Source: Enterobacter cloacae complex sp. ECNIH7
GTDB lineage: Bacteria; Pseudomonadota; Gammaproteobacteria; Enterobacterales; Enterobacteriaceae
DNA: 64,000 bases
Assembly: GCF_002208095.1 (NCBI RefSeq)
Contig: NZ_CP017990.1
Location: 3,038,001-3,102,000, forward strand
Direction: 5' to 3'
Within the stretch, counting starts at the first letter, position 1. Each line of letters starts with the position of its first letter. The translations under genes and the position numbers were made by a program. This document shows, one piece after another, positions 9,237-17,815 of this stretch. The notes under the pieces were generated by a model. That model ran no database searches. It had not been told where the DNA came from and saw only the letters and a list, made by a program, of their open reading frames with translations.

Positions 9237-9905
9237 TCAGTGCAAACAGCAGCTCTTAAACTTCTTCCCGCTGCCGCAAGGACACGGATCGTTACGTCCG
9301 ACCTTCGTGCCGTTCACCGTCGGCTTCTTCACTTCCGGCTGCTGCGGATTGTTTACCCAGTATTGATATAAACGCAGTGCCGCAGGCTGGATACGCTCTA
9401 TGCTGGCGATATATTCCTCTTCGGACAGTTCATCCAGCTTTTCGCTGTTCTCTTCCGTCCCGTGCAGGGCTATCACCTCAAGATCGGCCTTGAGGGCTTC
9501 CGGCAAGGCTGACCAGTCCGTCAGCGCCACGCCGCGCATGTAGCCATAACACCACTCTTCCACCACGGTATAGCTCTCACCGTCCACGTCGTTATAGCCG
9601 AACATAGGTTCAAACTGATCCGGGTACTCGCTCAGGCGCTCGGCAATATCGTTCATGTGCTTAAAGCAGAGATCGATAAAACGGTTCATTTCCCGATCGT
9701 TTTTCCAGCGCGGGATATATTTCTCGCCGCCCCACACCGCCACCAGCCAGGCATCTGGCTCAACGACAACAGGACCGGAAAGCACCGCGGTTAGCATGCC
9801 GTCCAGTTCGGACACGTCAATCACGGACGCATCATCATGACCGTAAGACATTAACGTCTCTTCAAGCCACGCCATTTCGCTTTCATTCAATGGGCCTTCA
9901 GTCAT
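9237..9905 (-). CDS. yecA: YecA, UPF0149 family protein with C-terminal SEC-C zinc motif
   Basis: 222 residues from the ATG at 9905, which has AGGAG 8 bases upstream (E. coli YecA is 221). Residues 1-180 form the UPF0149/YgfB-like domain ([35 protein letters not shown]). The end carries the SecA-like zinc motif [21 protein letters not shown]. coli YecA is reported to bind ribosomes or SecB-like clients; the function here is inferred from similarity. A start 15 residues upstream was rejected. Confidence 0.93.
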   Translation of the reverse strand: MTEGPLNESEMAWLEETLMSYGHDDASVIDVSELDGMLTAVLSGPVVVEPDAWLVAVWGGEKYIPRWKNDREMNRFIDLCFKHMNDIAERLSEYPDQFEPMFGYNDVDGESYTVVEEWCYGYMRGVALTDWSALPEALKADLEVIALHGTEENSEKLDELSEEEYIASIERIQPAALRLYQYWVNNPQQPEVKKPTVNGTKVGRNDPCPCGSGKKFKSCCLH

Positions 9906-10326
9906 CGCTGACACTCCTGCAAAAGGAAACGATCCTAACACATATCTCACGCCTCTCCGGGCTGAAGTTTAGGTCTTTATTGCTGCAAAAACGTGCAAAG
10001 CGTGACCTTTGCACAACTTATGGGCTTTATTGTTAACGATATGTGATCTCCGCTGTAATTTCTTCTCCTCCCGCAAGGCGGCATATCGCGGCGCTCTATA
10101 CTCAGACATGTCACAAGCCCGTCAAAGGGTTAACCATTCTGGCAACGTTTTTGCTTAATGTTCTTCGCGCGACGCTGCGCAGGGATACCTCGCCGTACAT
10201 GCAGGATGCCGTCTGTATCTTGTTCGTTTAGTGCATTTTGTTCTTGCTCGTGTTTCGGATTGGCTGCGCCGTCGGCGTTCGGGTTTACGCCGTGGTGCAA
10301 AAACCTCTTTGCTAAGGAACATAATA
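9906..10326. other. yecA/liv divergent region with perfect hairpin
   Basis: 421 bp between divergent yecA and the Liv operon. The clearest element is an inverted repeat GTGCAAAG-N6-CTTTGCAC at 9993-10014, perfect over 8 bp per arm; without a U-run it looks like a protein-binding site rather than a terminator. A further GC-rich hairpin (CGGCGT...ACGCCG) lies at about 10272-10291 in the leader of the binding-protein gene. No gene was found. Confidence 0.5.
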
Positions 10327-11448
10327 ATGTCGCTGAAATTTATCAGAACTCCTCTTTCTCTTGTGTTGGCCGGTTGCCTGGTGACGGCGTTTTCCGCCCG
10401 GGCAGATATTGTGATTGGCGTGGCCGGGCCGTTCACGGGTCCCAATGCCACCTATGGCGATCAATACTGGCACGGCGCAACGCAGGCCGCTGAAGACATT
10501 AATGCCGCAGGCGGCATTAACGGCGAGAAGATCAAACTGGTTCAGGGGGATGACGCCTGCGAGCCCAAGCAGGCCGTGGCCGTGGCCAACCGTTTAGTTG
10601 ACCAGGATAAGGTCAACGCCGTGGTCGGCCATTTCTGCTCCTCTTCCACAATGCCCGCCTCCGAGGTGTATAGCGACGCGGGCATTATTTCGATTACCCC
10701 CGGCTCAACTAACCCGCTGATCACCGAACGCGGCATGAGCGACATGTTCCGCATGTGCGGACGCGACGATCAGCAGGGTCAGGTTGCCAGCGACTTCATC
10801 ATCGACAAGCTGAAAGCCAAGCGCGTGGTGATTATTCACGATAAAGACACCTATGGTCAGGGTCTGGCTGACGCCACCAAAGCGGCGCTGGCGAAACGCG
10901 GCGTTCAGGATGTGATGTATGAGGGGTTATCCCGCGGTGAAAAAGACTTTAACGCGCTGGTGACGAAGATCGGCGCGCAAAAACCGGACGTCGTGTTCTT
11001 CGGTGGCTGTCACCCGGAAGCCGGTCCGCTGGTTCGCCAGATGCGCGAACAGGGCGTGCAGGCGAAATTCTTCTCCGGCGACTGTATTGTCAACGAAGAG
11101 ATGGTGACCGCCGCGGGGGGCCCGCAATACACCAACGGTATTTACATGACCTTCGGTAAAGATCCGCGTCTTATCCCCGACGGTAAAGCGGTTATCGAGA
11201 AATTCCGCGCAGGTAAATTCGAACCAGAAGGTTACACCCTTTACTCCTATGCCTCCGTACAGGCTATTGCCGCAGCCTTCAAGGCCACCGGCGGCAAGGA
11301 CTCCGCCAAAGCCAGCGAGTGGCTGAAAGCCAATTCCGTCGACACGGTGATGGGCAAAAAAGCCTGGGACAGCAAAGGCGATCTGAAAGTGTCTGACTAC
11401 GTGGTTTATCAGTGGGACGACAAAGGAAAATATAAGGAAGTGCAGTAA
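10327..11448 (+). CDS. Branched-chain amino-acid ABC transporter, periplasmic binding protein (LivJ/LivK/BraC type)
   Basis: 373 residues. The signal peptide MSLKFIRTPLSLVLAGCLVT ends near FSARA-DIVIG; the mature part starts DIVIGVAGPFTGPNATYGDQ, typical of leucine/isoleucine/valine-binding proteins. Conserved blocks are GDDACEPKQAVAVANRLV, VVGHFCSSSTMPAS and DKDTYGQGLAD. First gene of a five-gene Liv operon. The ligand cannot be told from sequence: members bind Leu/Ile/Val or other amino acids and amides. ATG at 10327 follows AAGGA. E. coli K-12 has no Liv operon at this locus. Confidence 0.88.
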   Translation: MSLKFIRTPLSLVLAGCLVTAFSARADIVIGVAGPFTGPNATYGDQYWHGATQAAEDINAAGGINGEKIKLVQGDDACEPKQAVAVANRLVDQDKVNAVVGHFCSSSTMPASEVYSDAGIISITPGSTNPLITERGMSDMFRMCGRDDQQGQVASDFIIDKLKAKRVVIIHDKDTYGQGLADATKAALAKRGVQDVMYEGLSRGEKDFNALVTKIGAQKPDVVFFGGCHPEAGPLVRQMREQGVQAKFFSGDCIVNEEMVTAAGGPQYTNGIYMTFGKDPRLIPDGKAVIEKFRAGKFEPEGYTLYSYASVQAIAAAFKATGGKDSAKASEWLKANSVDTVMGKKAWDSKGDLKVSDYVVYQWDDKGKYKEVQ

Positions 11449-11545
11449 CGGGACGGAGTCATGCTCAACGTCGGCGGGCCTGCCCGTCGGCGCGTAATAA
11501 ACATCCGGCTGCGCATCGCGCAGCCTATAAAACGAGCGCGCTAAG

Positions 11546-12460
11546 ATGAGTACATTCTTCCTGCAACAGTTAATCAATGGCTTAACGCTGGGCTCCGTCT
11601 ACGGTTTAATCGCCATCGGCTACACCATGGTGTACGGCATTATCGGGATGATCAATTTCGCCCACGGCGAAGTGTATATGATTTCCGCGTATCTCTGCGC
11701 CATTGGCCTGGCGCTGCTCTCGTTCTTCGGTCTGCAGTCGTTCCCACTGCTGATCCTCGGGACGCTGGTGTTCACCATTGTAGTAACCGGGGTGTACGGC
11801 TGGACCATCGAGCGTATCGCCTACAAGCCGCTGCGCAACTCCACGCGCCTGGCGCCGCTGATCTCCGCCATCGGCATGTCGCTTATCCTGCAAAACTACG
11901 CTCAGCTGAGCCAGGGTCCGCGTCAGCAAGGAGTGCCGACAATGCTGGACGGCGTGATTCGCCTGCATCTGGGCGACGGGTTCGTACAGATAACCTACAC
12001 CAAAGTGTTTATTCTGGTTGCCTCGTTTGCCGGCATGCTGGTGCTCACCTGGATTATCAACCATACCCGGCTGGGCCGGATGTGCCGCGCGGTACAGCAG
12101 GATCGTAAGATGGCCTCCATTCTGGGCATTAACACCGACCGGATCATTTCGCTGGTCTTTGTGATCGGCGCGGCGATGGCCGGTCTGGCGGGGGTGTTGA
12201 TCACCATGAATTACGGCACCTTTGATTTCTACGTCGGGTTCGTGATCGGCATTAAAGCCTTTACTGCAGCGGTGCTGGGCGGTATCGGTTCTCTGCCCGG
12301 CGCGATGCTCGGCGGCCTTATCCTGGGCGTGGCGGAGGCCCAGTTCTCGGGCATGGTAAACTCAGACTATAAAGATGTCTTTTCGTTCGGCCTGCTGGTC
12401 ATGATCCTTATTTTCCGTCCCCAGGGCCTGCTTGGGCGCCCGATTGTGGCCAAAGTGTGA
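11546..12460 (+). CDS. Branched-chain amino-acid ABC transporter permease, LivH type
   Basis: 304-residue inner-membrane permease. It starts with the family pattern LQQLINGLTLGSVYGLIAIG and YGIIGMINFAHGEVYM and has about eight hydrophobic segments; the C-terminal block FTAAVLGGIGSLPGAMLGG and the ending FRPQGLLGRP are LivH signatures. It pairs with the LivM-type protein to form the channel. Second gene of the operon, 97 bp after the binding protein; its TGA lies 8 bases before the next start region. Confidence 0.92.
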   Translation: MSTFFLQQLINGLTLGSVYGLIAIGYTMVYGIIGMINFAHGEVYMISAYLCAIGLALLSFFGLQSFPLLILGTLVFTIVVTGVYGWTIERIAYKPLRNSTRLAPLISAIGMSLILQNYAQLSQGPRQQGVPTMLDGVIRLHLGDGFVQITYTKVFILVASFAGMLVLTWIINHTRLGRMCRAVQQDRKMASILGINTDRIISLVFVIGAAMAGLAGVLITMNYGTFDFYVGFVIGIKAFTAAVLGGIGSLPGAMLGGLILGVAEAQFSGMVNSDYKDVFSFGLLVMILIFRPQGLLGRPIVAKV

Positions 12461-12471
12461 GGGAGAGAATG

Positions 12472-13746
12472 ATGACATCACACGGTTTTTCACTTAAACG
12501 CTGCATGCTGGACGCGATTTTTTCCGGACTGATTGCGCTGATTATTTTCGGCCCCATTGCGGGCGTGGTGCTGGACGGGTACAGCTTTAACTTCGCCGGG
12601 CGACGGCTGGCCTGGATGGTTGGCATCGTCATGTTCGGGCGTTTTCTGTTGAGCGTCTTTTTAGGTACCGCCGCGGGCGCCCGTTTCCAGGGGCGCTTCG
12701 AAGCCGATAGCGCGGGCGTATATGTCCGGCCACCGGAATATAAAAGCCGCATGCGCTGGATTATTCCTTTGGTAATTGCCCTTGCGATTTGCTTTCCGTT
12801 TGTCGCCACTAAATATGTGCTGACCGTCGCCATTCTCGGGCTGATCTACGTGCTTCTCGGTCTGGGGCTGAATATCGTCGTGGGTCTGGCCGGCCTGCTG
12901 GATCTGGGATATGTCGCGTTCTACGCAATTGGGGCGTACGGTCTGGCGCTGGGATACCAGTATCTCGGCTTAGGCTTCTGGAGCATGCTGCCGCTGGCGG
13001 CAATCATGGCCGCCGCCGCAGGCGCCCTGCTCGGTTTCCCGGTACTGCGCATGCACGGTGACTATCTGGCCATCGTCACCCTCGGGTTCGGGGAGATCAT
13101 TCGCCTGATACTGAACAACTGGCTGAACTTCACCGGCGGCCCAAACGGCGTCTCGGCCCCTCCCCCCACCTTTTTCGGCCTGGAATTTGGACGACGCGCG
13201 AAAGAAGGCGGCGTGCCCTTCCACGAATTTTTCCACCTGACCTACAACCCGAACATGAAGTTTATTTTTATCTACGCGGTGCTGTTCCTGGTGGTGATGC
13301 TGGTGCTCTATATCAAGCACCGCCTGACGCGGATGCCGATTGGTCGGGCGTGGGAAGCGCTGCGTGAAGACGAAATTGCGTGCCGCTCGATGGGGTTAAA
13401 TCATGTTCTGGTTAAGCTGTCGGCCTTTACGCTGGGCGCCTCGACCGCGGGCATTGCCGGAGTGTTCTTCGCCACCTATCAGGGGTTCGTGAATCCCACC
13501 TCCTTTACCTTCTTTGAATCGGCGCTGATCCTCGCCATTGTGGTGCTGGGCGGTATGGGCTCGACGCTTGGCGTGGTGCTTGCCGCCTTTGTGCTCACGG
13601 TCACGCCGGAACTGCTGCGCAGTTTTGCCGAGTACCGCGTCCTGCTGTTTGGCATGCTCATGGTGGTGATGATGATCTGGCGTCCGCGCGGTTTGATCCG
13701 CATTAACCGCAGCGGGTTTGCCGTGCGTAAGGGCGTCGCGCCATGA
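12472..13746 (+). CDS. Branched-chain amino-acid ABC transporter permease, LivM type
   Basis: 424 residues from the second of two adjacent ATG codons (12469, 12472); GGGAG at 12461-12465 is best spaced for 12472. The long N-terminal extension of about 100 residues before the core (YVLLGLGLNIVVGLAGLLDLGYVAFYAIGAY is split over the first core helices) is typical of enterobacterial LivM. The cytoplasmic loop GRAWEALREDEIACRSMGLN is the ATPase coupling helix. Its stop overlaps the start of the LivG-type gene by 4 bases. Confidence 0.92.
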   Translation: MTSHGFSLKRCMLDAIFSGLIALIIFGPIAGVVLDGYSFNFAGRRLAWMVGIVMFGRFLLSVFLGTAAGARFQGRFEADSAGVYVRPPEYKSRMRWIIPLVIALAICFPFVATKYVLTVAILGLIYVLLGLGLNIVVGLAGLLDLGYVAFYAIGAYGLALGYQYLGLGFWSMLPLAAIMAAAAGALLGFPVLRMHGDYLAIVTLGFGEIIRLILNNWLNFTGGPNGVSAPPPTFFGLEFGRRAKEGGVPFHEFFHLTYNPNMKFIFIYAVLFLVVMLVLYIKHRLTRMPIGRAWEALREDEIACRSMGLNHVLVKLSAFTLGASTAGIAGVFFATYQGFVNPTSFTFFESALILAIVVLGGMGSTLGVVLAAFVLTVTPELLRSFAEYRVLLFGMLMVVMMIWRPRGLIRINRSGFAVRKGVAP

Positions 13747-14618
13747 ACGGAACGATATTACGCGTTGAACATCTGATGATGCACTTCGGCGGGATTAAGG
13801 CGCTAAACGACGTCAGCCTGGACGTGCAGCGTGGCTCAATTACCGCCCTGATTGGGCCAAACGGGGCGGGGAAAACAACCGTGTTTAACTGCCTGACGGG
13901 CTTCTACAGGGCCTCCGGCGGCAACATTTTATTTAATACCAGCCATAAAACGACCAACGTTATTCAGGTGCTCGGACAAAAATTCCAGCCGGGAGACTGG
14001 ATTAACCCCGCGCAGTTCGGGCAGCGTCTGTTCTACAAAATGTTCGGCGGAACGCATCTGGTCAACCGCGCAGGGCTGGCGCGCACGTTTCAAAATATCC
14101 GTCTTTTTCGCGAGATGTCTGTCGTAGAAAACCTGCTGGTTGCGCAGCATATGCGCGTTAACCGCAATCTGCTTGCCGGGATCTTAAATACGCCGGCATA
14201 CCGGCGGGCGGAAAGCGACGCCCTGGACAGGGCCTTCTACTGGCTGGAAGTGGTGGATCTGGTGGAGTGTGCCAATCGCCTGGCGGGAGAGATGTCGTAC
14301 GGCCAGCAGCGGCGACTGGAAATCGCCCGAGCAATGTGCACCGGGCCGGAAATGATCTGTCTGGATGAACCCGCCGCCGGGCTTAACCCGGTTGAAACAC
14401 ATAAGCTCAGCAGCATTATTCGCTTTCTGCGGGATCATCATGACATCACGGTACTACTGATTGAGCATGATATGGGGATGGTGATGGAGATTTCGGACGA
14501 CATTATCGTGCTCGACCACGGGGATGTTATTGCCAGGGGAAAACCCGAGCAGATCCAGCATGATGAAAAGGTTATTGCCGCCTACCTGGGTACGGATGAA
14601 AGCGAGGTCACCCTATGA
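13743..14618 (+). CDS. Branched-chain amino-acid ABC transporter ATP-binding protein, LivG type
   Basis: 291-residue cytoplasmic ATPase. Walker A GPNGAGKT at residues 38-45, a LivG-specific insertion before GLARTFQNIRLFREMSVVEN, signature MSYGQQRRLEIARAM, Walker B ICLDEPAAGLNP and the switch histidine in IEHDMGMVM. ATG overlaps the stop of the LivM gene, so translation is coupled; its own stop overlaps the next start by 4 bases. Together with the LivF-type protein it powers the LivH/LivM channel. Confidence 0.93.
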   Translation: MNGTILRVEHLMMHFGGIKALNDVSLDVQRGSITALIGPNGAGKTTVFNCLTGFYRASGGNILFNTSHKTTNVIQVLGQKFQPGDWINPAQFGQRLFYKMFGGTHLVNRAGLARTFQNIRLFREMSVVENLLVAQHMRVNRNLLAGILNTPAYRRAESDALDRAFYWLEVVDLVECANRLAGEMSYGQQRRLEIARAMCTGPEMICLDEPAAGLNPVETHKLSSIIRFLRDHHDITVLLIEHDMGMVMEISDDIIVLDHGDVIARGKPEQIQHDEKVIAAYLGTDESEVTL

Positions 14619-15331
14619 GCGAACCGCTGCTGGCATTTCGCGAGGTGGACGTGTTCTACGGCGTCATTCAGGCGCTGAAGCAGGTTTCCCTAGAGGTCAA
14701 TAAGGGTGAAACCGTGGCGCTGATTGGCGCAAACGGCGCGGGTAAATCGACATTGCTGATGTCCATCTTTGGCCAGCCCCGTATTCGCAGCGGACAGATC
14801 CTTTTCAGCGGCGAAGATATCAGCCATAAATCCACCCACTACGTCGCGTCCGGAGGCATTGCGCAGGCGCCGGAAGGCAGACGAATCTTCCCGGATATGA
14901 CCGTTGAAGAGAATCTGCTGATGGGGACCATCCCCCTCGGCAGCCAGTTTGCCGCTGAGGATATGCAAACCATGTTCGACCTCTTCCCGCGCCTCAAGGA
15001 GCGACGCAAGCAGCGCGCGATGACCATGTCCGGCGGGGAGCAGCAGATGCTGGCGATCGCCCGGGCGCTGATGAGCCGTCCGAAGCTGCTGCTGCTGGAT
15101 GAGCCCAGCCTGGGCTTAGCCCCGATTGTGGTGAAACAGATCTTCCAGACGCTGCGCGAGCTGGCCCGCAACGGCATGACCATCTTTCTGGTGGAGCAGA
15201 ATGCGCATCACGCGCTGAAGCTTTCCGACCGCGGGTATGTGATGGTTAACGGGCAGATCCGGTTGAGCGGCAGCGGCGAGGAGCTGCTGGGAAATCAGGA
15301 GGTGAGGAAGGCGTATTTAGGTGGGGTGTGA
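14615..15331 (+). CDS. Branched-chain amino-acid ABC transporter ATP-binding protein, LivF type
   Basis: 238-residue ATPase, last gene of the Liv operon. Walker A GANGAGKS at residues 38-45; GIAQAPEGRRIFPDMTVEEN and MSGGEQQMLAIARALMSRP are LivF hallmarks; Walker B LLLDEPSLGLAP; H-loop region FLVEQNAHHAL. Complete at both ends. Overlaps the LivG-type gene by 4 bases. Confidence 0.93.
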   Translation: MSEPLLAFREVDVFYGVIQALKQVSLEVNKGETVALIGANGAGKSTLLMSIFGQPRIRSGQILFSGEDISHKSTHYVASGGIAQAPEGRRIFPDMTVEENLLMGTIPLGSQFAAEDMQTMFDLFPRLKERRKQRAMTMSGGEQQMLAIARALMSRPKLLLLDEPSLGLAPIVVKQIFQTLRELARNGMTIFLVEQNAHHALKLSDRGYVMVNGQIRLSGSGEELLGNQEVRKAYLGGV

Positions 15332-15362
15332 TTTGATATCTGCCAAATGGGCTGATTCCGTG

Positions 15363-15491
15363 ATGGATCATTTCGGCACATATGGGATAGAAGAACTGGA
15401 GTATACGTTAGTCGATATCGCCTCTTTGTTTGGATTGCTTCCGGCAATTCTTACAGGTTTGTTAGTAAGAAACGTAGTAAAAAGAATGTGA
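15363..15491 (+). CDS. Possible 42-residue single-span membrane peptide
   Basis: Short open frame starting ATG 15363: MDHFGTYGIEELEYTLVDIA, then a hydrophobic run SLFGLLPAILTGLLV and a basic tail RNVVKRM. The pattern (acidic outside, one membrane helix, positive end) is that of a bacterial small membrane protein. It lies between livF and a good terminator on the same strand. The ribosome site is weak and the frame stays open upstream to a TTG at 15333, so it may be chance. Not recognised. Confidence 0.3.
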   Translation: MDHFGTYGIEELEYTLVDIASLFGLLPAILTGLLVRNVVKRM

Positions 15492-15497
15492 TTTATG

Positions 15498-15528
15498 AGC
15501 CTTCAGACTTAGCCGCGAAGGCTTTTTT
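15498..15528 (+). terminator. Terminator of the Liv operon
   Basis: AGCCTTC at 15498-15504 pairs with GAAGGCT at 15517-15523, followed by a run of six T. Confidence 0.8.
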
Positions 15529-15541
15529 GACCCGGAAACGC

Positions 15542-15577
15542 AAAACCCCGAAAGTTGGATACCTGACTTTCGGGGTT
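15542..15577 (-). terminator. Terminator downstream of the DUF2076 gene
   Basis: Twelve-base arms AACCCCGAAAGT and ACTTTCGGGGTT pair around a ten-base loop, 33 bp past the stop of the converging minus-strand gene; a short T-rich tail follows on the minus strand. Confidence 0.7.
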
Positions 15578-15609
15578 CACTTCATTTCGGTGGTTATACG
15601 ATAACGTCG

Positions 15610-16281
15610 TTAAATAAAACTATCGTCGTCATTGCTGTAGTCGTCATCTACATCGTCATTCTGCCAGACGTCGTTATTACTGCCGAACGGATCGTTCTGG
15701 TTGAGGAAACGGGTGTCAGAGATGTTATTAACGTCGCCGTATTGATTACCGACAAACGGTTCGCCACCGACGGGCATTGTCGGTTCTTCGATGATGTTCA
15801 CGATCTCTTCCGGCCGCGACTGATGGAACATGCTGGTAAGCATCTCGGCAAGCGCTATGCCACCGGCCACGCCAGCGGCTGTCTGGAGCGCGCCAGCCAT
15901 AAAACCGCCGCCGCGAGTAGCTGGCGCCCGAGAGTAATCCTGCGCCGGTGGCTGTTGCGGCTGGGCATTCCAGCTGTTGTCAGGCTGCGGGTTACTTTTC
16001 CCGCCACCAAACAGGCCGCCGAGGAAACTGCCGCCCGTCGAGGGTTTGCTTTTTTGCGCGGCTAATTCGCTTTCAAGCTCCTGAACCCGGGCCTGTAGGC
16101 GTTTCAGCGCCGCTTCCTGAATCAAAATCGACTGCGCCATATAGTAGGGGGCCGCAGGCTGCTGTCTGACAAATTCAGCGATCTGACGCTCTGCATCTGC
16201 ATCCCGTTGGCTGTTTTGTTGTCCGGTCTGTTTTAGACGCTCGAAAAGGCCGTTGATAAGCTGCTGTTCTTCATATTGCAT
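15610..16281 (-). CDS. DUF2076 domain-containing protein
   Basis: 223 residues. The N-terminal 80 residues are an amphipathic, Gln/Glu-rich coiled coil (QQLINGLFERLKQTGQQNSQ, later LKRLQARVQELESELAAQ). The middle is Gly/Pro/Gln-rich (GGSFLGGLFGGG), followed by a short glycine-zipper-like hydrophobic segment MAGALQTAAGVAGGIALAEM near residue 128, and a strongly acidic Asn/Asp tail ending DDDYSNDDDSFI. This layout matches enterobacterial DUF2076 proteins, whose function is unknown. Preceded by no obvious operon partner. Confidence 0.85.
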   Translation of the reverse strand: MQYEEQQLINGLFERLKQTGQQNSQRDADAERQIAEFVRQQPAAPYYMAQSILIQEAALKRLQARVQELESELAAQKSKPSTGGSFLGGLFGGGKSNPQPDNSWNAQPQQPPAQDYSRAPATRGGGFMAGALQTAAGVAGGIALAEMLTSMFHQSRPEEIVNIIEEPTMPVGGEPFVGNQYGDVNNISDTRFLNQNDPFGSNNDVWQNDDVDDDYSNDDDSFI

Positions 16282-16579
16282 GACAATAACCTTCCGCTCT
16301 CCAGGGTGGATACCAACCAGTTTATCAGCGGCGGCAACCTGTGTCTGGCGAGTGAAATGTTTGTTTAAGATTGGTTGCAGGTTAGCTGAAAATTGCCCTG
16401 CTTTCTGGGCTTGTTATTAGAGAGTCAGGCTTAACCTTCTGGTATAACAGCAAATTCTCGGGCGCAGCAGGATCGGGACGATGATGAGATACGATCACTT
16501 CGCCCTAAGCCAAAGGCACAAAAAAACCACCTTTCGGTGGTTTCACGACACTGCTTATTGCTTTGATTATTCTTTGTTT

Positions 16580-16638
16580 CCCATGGTACCCGGAGTGGGA
16601 CCTGAACCCACACAGCGCGAACGCCGAGGGATTTTAAA
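16580..16638 (-). repeat. Distal direct repeat: 3' fragment of tRNA-Leu(UAA), att-like
   Basis: 59 bp identical to 18113-18171 except one base (C at 16602, T at 18135). It covers the 3' half of leuZ, from the anticodon arm through the CCA end and 4 bases beyond. Identity ends abruptly in the anticodon region. This is the usual signature of site-specific integration into a tRNA gene, where the incoming element rebuilds the 3' end and leaves a displaced copy at its far side. Confidence 0.85.
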
Positions 16639-16644
16639 AACTAC

Positions 16645-16690
16645 AAGAGAGCCTTACGCATCATAAGCTTATGATACGTAAGACTCTTTT
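16645..16690. repeat. 46-bp imperfect palindrome
   Basis: Left arm AAGAGAGCCTTACGCATCAT and right arm ATGATACGTAAGACTCTTTT, joined through AAGCTT, are complementary with four mismatches. Seven bases after the tRNA-derived repeat. A stem this long followed by T-rich sequence can act as a bidirectional terminator; it could also be a recombinase or replication-related site of the former element. Confidence 0.7.
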
Positions 16691-16961
16691 ATATGGTAAT
16701 CGCAGGTAATCACTGGTGATGGTTGCACTTCTGCTGACACTATTTTCGGAGAGCTAAATCCAGTTTTTCTCACAATCCAGCGGAAGATCAAGCGTTTGAA
16801 TGGCTGCTTCAAAATCAGCGTCTACATGGCGTCGACGCTTCGACAAAAGTGTAACTCTACAATTCACCATCAACTCGGTGGGGCTTTTGCATTTTCTTTT
16901 TCGTAGTATCCTCATTTTCATTCTGTCTGTTTCACAAGCAAAACCATAAGGAAGGTTTGAA

Positions 16962-17603
16962 TTGGACAGCGCGAAATCTCTGGCAAAAAGGATGCTGAAA
17001 AGTCTGGATGTTGGCGATTCCGGTTTCCTGGCTTCTGTAGCCCAAGGAATGCTCTCTTTCCCGGTCAGTATGTATTACCTCGGATATGACTTCATGGACA
17101 CGACTCATCGTCATTCTAATTTTGATGATCGAGTGAGGATGGCTAACATGCTCAAACGAGGGATATCGGTTCATCAGGAAGCTCAAAAAATAGTTAATGC
17201 CGTAATCAGAGAGTTCATGTCAAAAGTTAACATAGACAGTATTCAGGGTATGGCACAAAATTTTACAGGCGTAATGGCTGGTAAATTCATATTCGCTGAG
17301 CTAACCGGAGTAAAGCTAGGTGCTGCCGTATCGACACGTATTATGACCTCGTTCGCCGCTGGCGTAGTCATCGGAAGTGCTCTGACGATTGGCGCAGAAA
17401 CATCGAGAGCTATCTATACGGCCAGAAAGCTTGAAAACCAAAACCCTGCACTCTACTACCGACTTAAGAGTATGGGTGATTTGGATCTTCTGTATTTTCT
17501 TGTTGAAGATAAATTGAAACCTTTTCTTGACGCATGCAGCGTAGCAGATGTAAACAAGCATGAATTTAACGAAGTATGTAAATACTTTTTTGGTGGATTA
17601 TGA
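16962..17603 (+). CDS. Unknown protein of the leuZ remnant, TTG start
   Basis: 213 residues, not recognised. TTG at 16962 has an excellent AAGGAAGG six bases upstream. N-terminal part is mixed helical (SAKSLAKRMLKSLDVGDSGF); residues about 105-150 form a Gly/Ala-rich hydrophobic stretch with small-residue spacing (GVMAGKFIFAELTGVKLGAA, then FAAGVVIGSALTIGAE) that could insert in a membrane; the C-terminus is soluble-looking and has two Cys. Its TGA overlaps the next ATG (ATGA), so the two genes are translationally coupled. An effector or toxin with its partner is one reading, without direct evidence. Confidence 0.7.
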   Translation: MDSAKSLAKRMLKSLDVGDSGFLASVAQGMLSFPVSMYYLGYDFMDTTHRHSNFDDRVRMANMLKRGISVHQEAQKIVNAVIREFMSKVNIDSIQGMAQNFTGVMAGKFIFAELTGVKLGAAVSTRIMTSFAAGVVIGSALTIGAETSRAIYTARKLENQNPALYYRLKSMGDLDLLYFLVEDKLKPFLDACSVADVNKHEFNEVCKYFFGGL

Positions 17604-17815
17604 ACACTCAGGACATTATCAAACTAATAGCATCCAGAATTCTGCGCGGGTTGGGGATGGGAATTGCTTCTGCGGGCCTATTGTCCTGTATTTATTTCTT
17701 TTCATTTTCAAAAGACGAATCCCGTTTTATCTGGGGCGCAGCGTCTGGTGCTCTCATTGTACTTGGTTACTTTATATACCGAATTGCGATACTCAAGGTT
17801 TTTGACGAACGTTGA
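17600..17815 (+). CDS. Small two-span membrane protein coupled to the preceding gene
   Basis: 71 residues, not recognised. After a short amphipathic start (MNTQDIIKLIASRILRGLG) there are two hydrophobic segments, about residues 19-36 and 43-64, with charged KDES between them and a charged end ILKVFDER. ATG is inside the ATGA overlap with the 213-residue gene. The size and topology fit immunity proteins and small transport accessory proteins alike; function is not assignable from sequence. Confidence 0.65.
   Translation: MNTQDIIKLIASRILRGLGMGIASAGLLSCIYFFSFSKDESRFIWGAASGALIVLGYFIYRIAILKVFDER

Larger units (their letters stand above)
16282..16961. other. Gap holding duplicated leuZ 3' end and remnant flank
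   Basis: 680 bp without a convincing gene. From about 16417 to 16638 it repeats, with divergence, the leuZ downstream region (17870-18171): TTAGAGRGTCAGGCTT (16417-16432 and 17870-17885), the tRNA operon terminator (near 16518-16540) and the 59-bp tRNA 3' part. After 16640 comes a 46-bp palindrome and then about 250 bp of unassigned sequence leading to the ribosome site of the gene at 16962. Confidence 0.7.

Noticed and set aside
16580..16638. Second functional tRNA-Leu gene
   Set aside because: Only the 3' part is present; the 5' half and half of the anticodon stem are missing.
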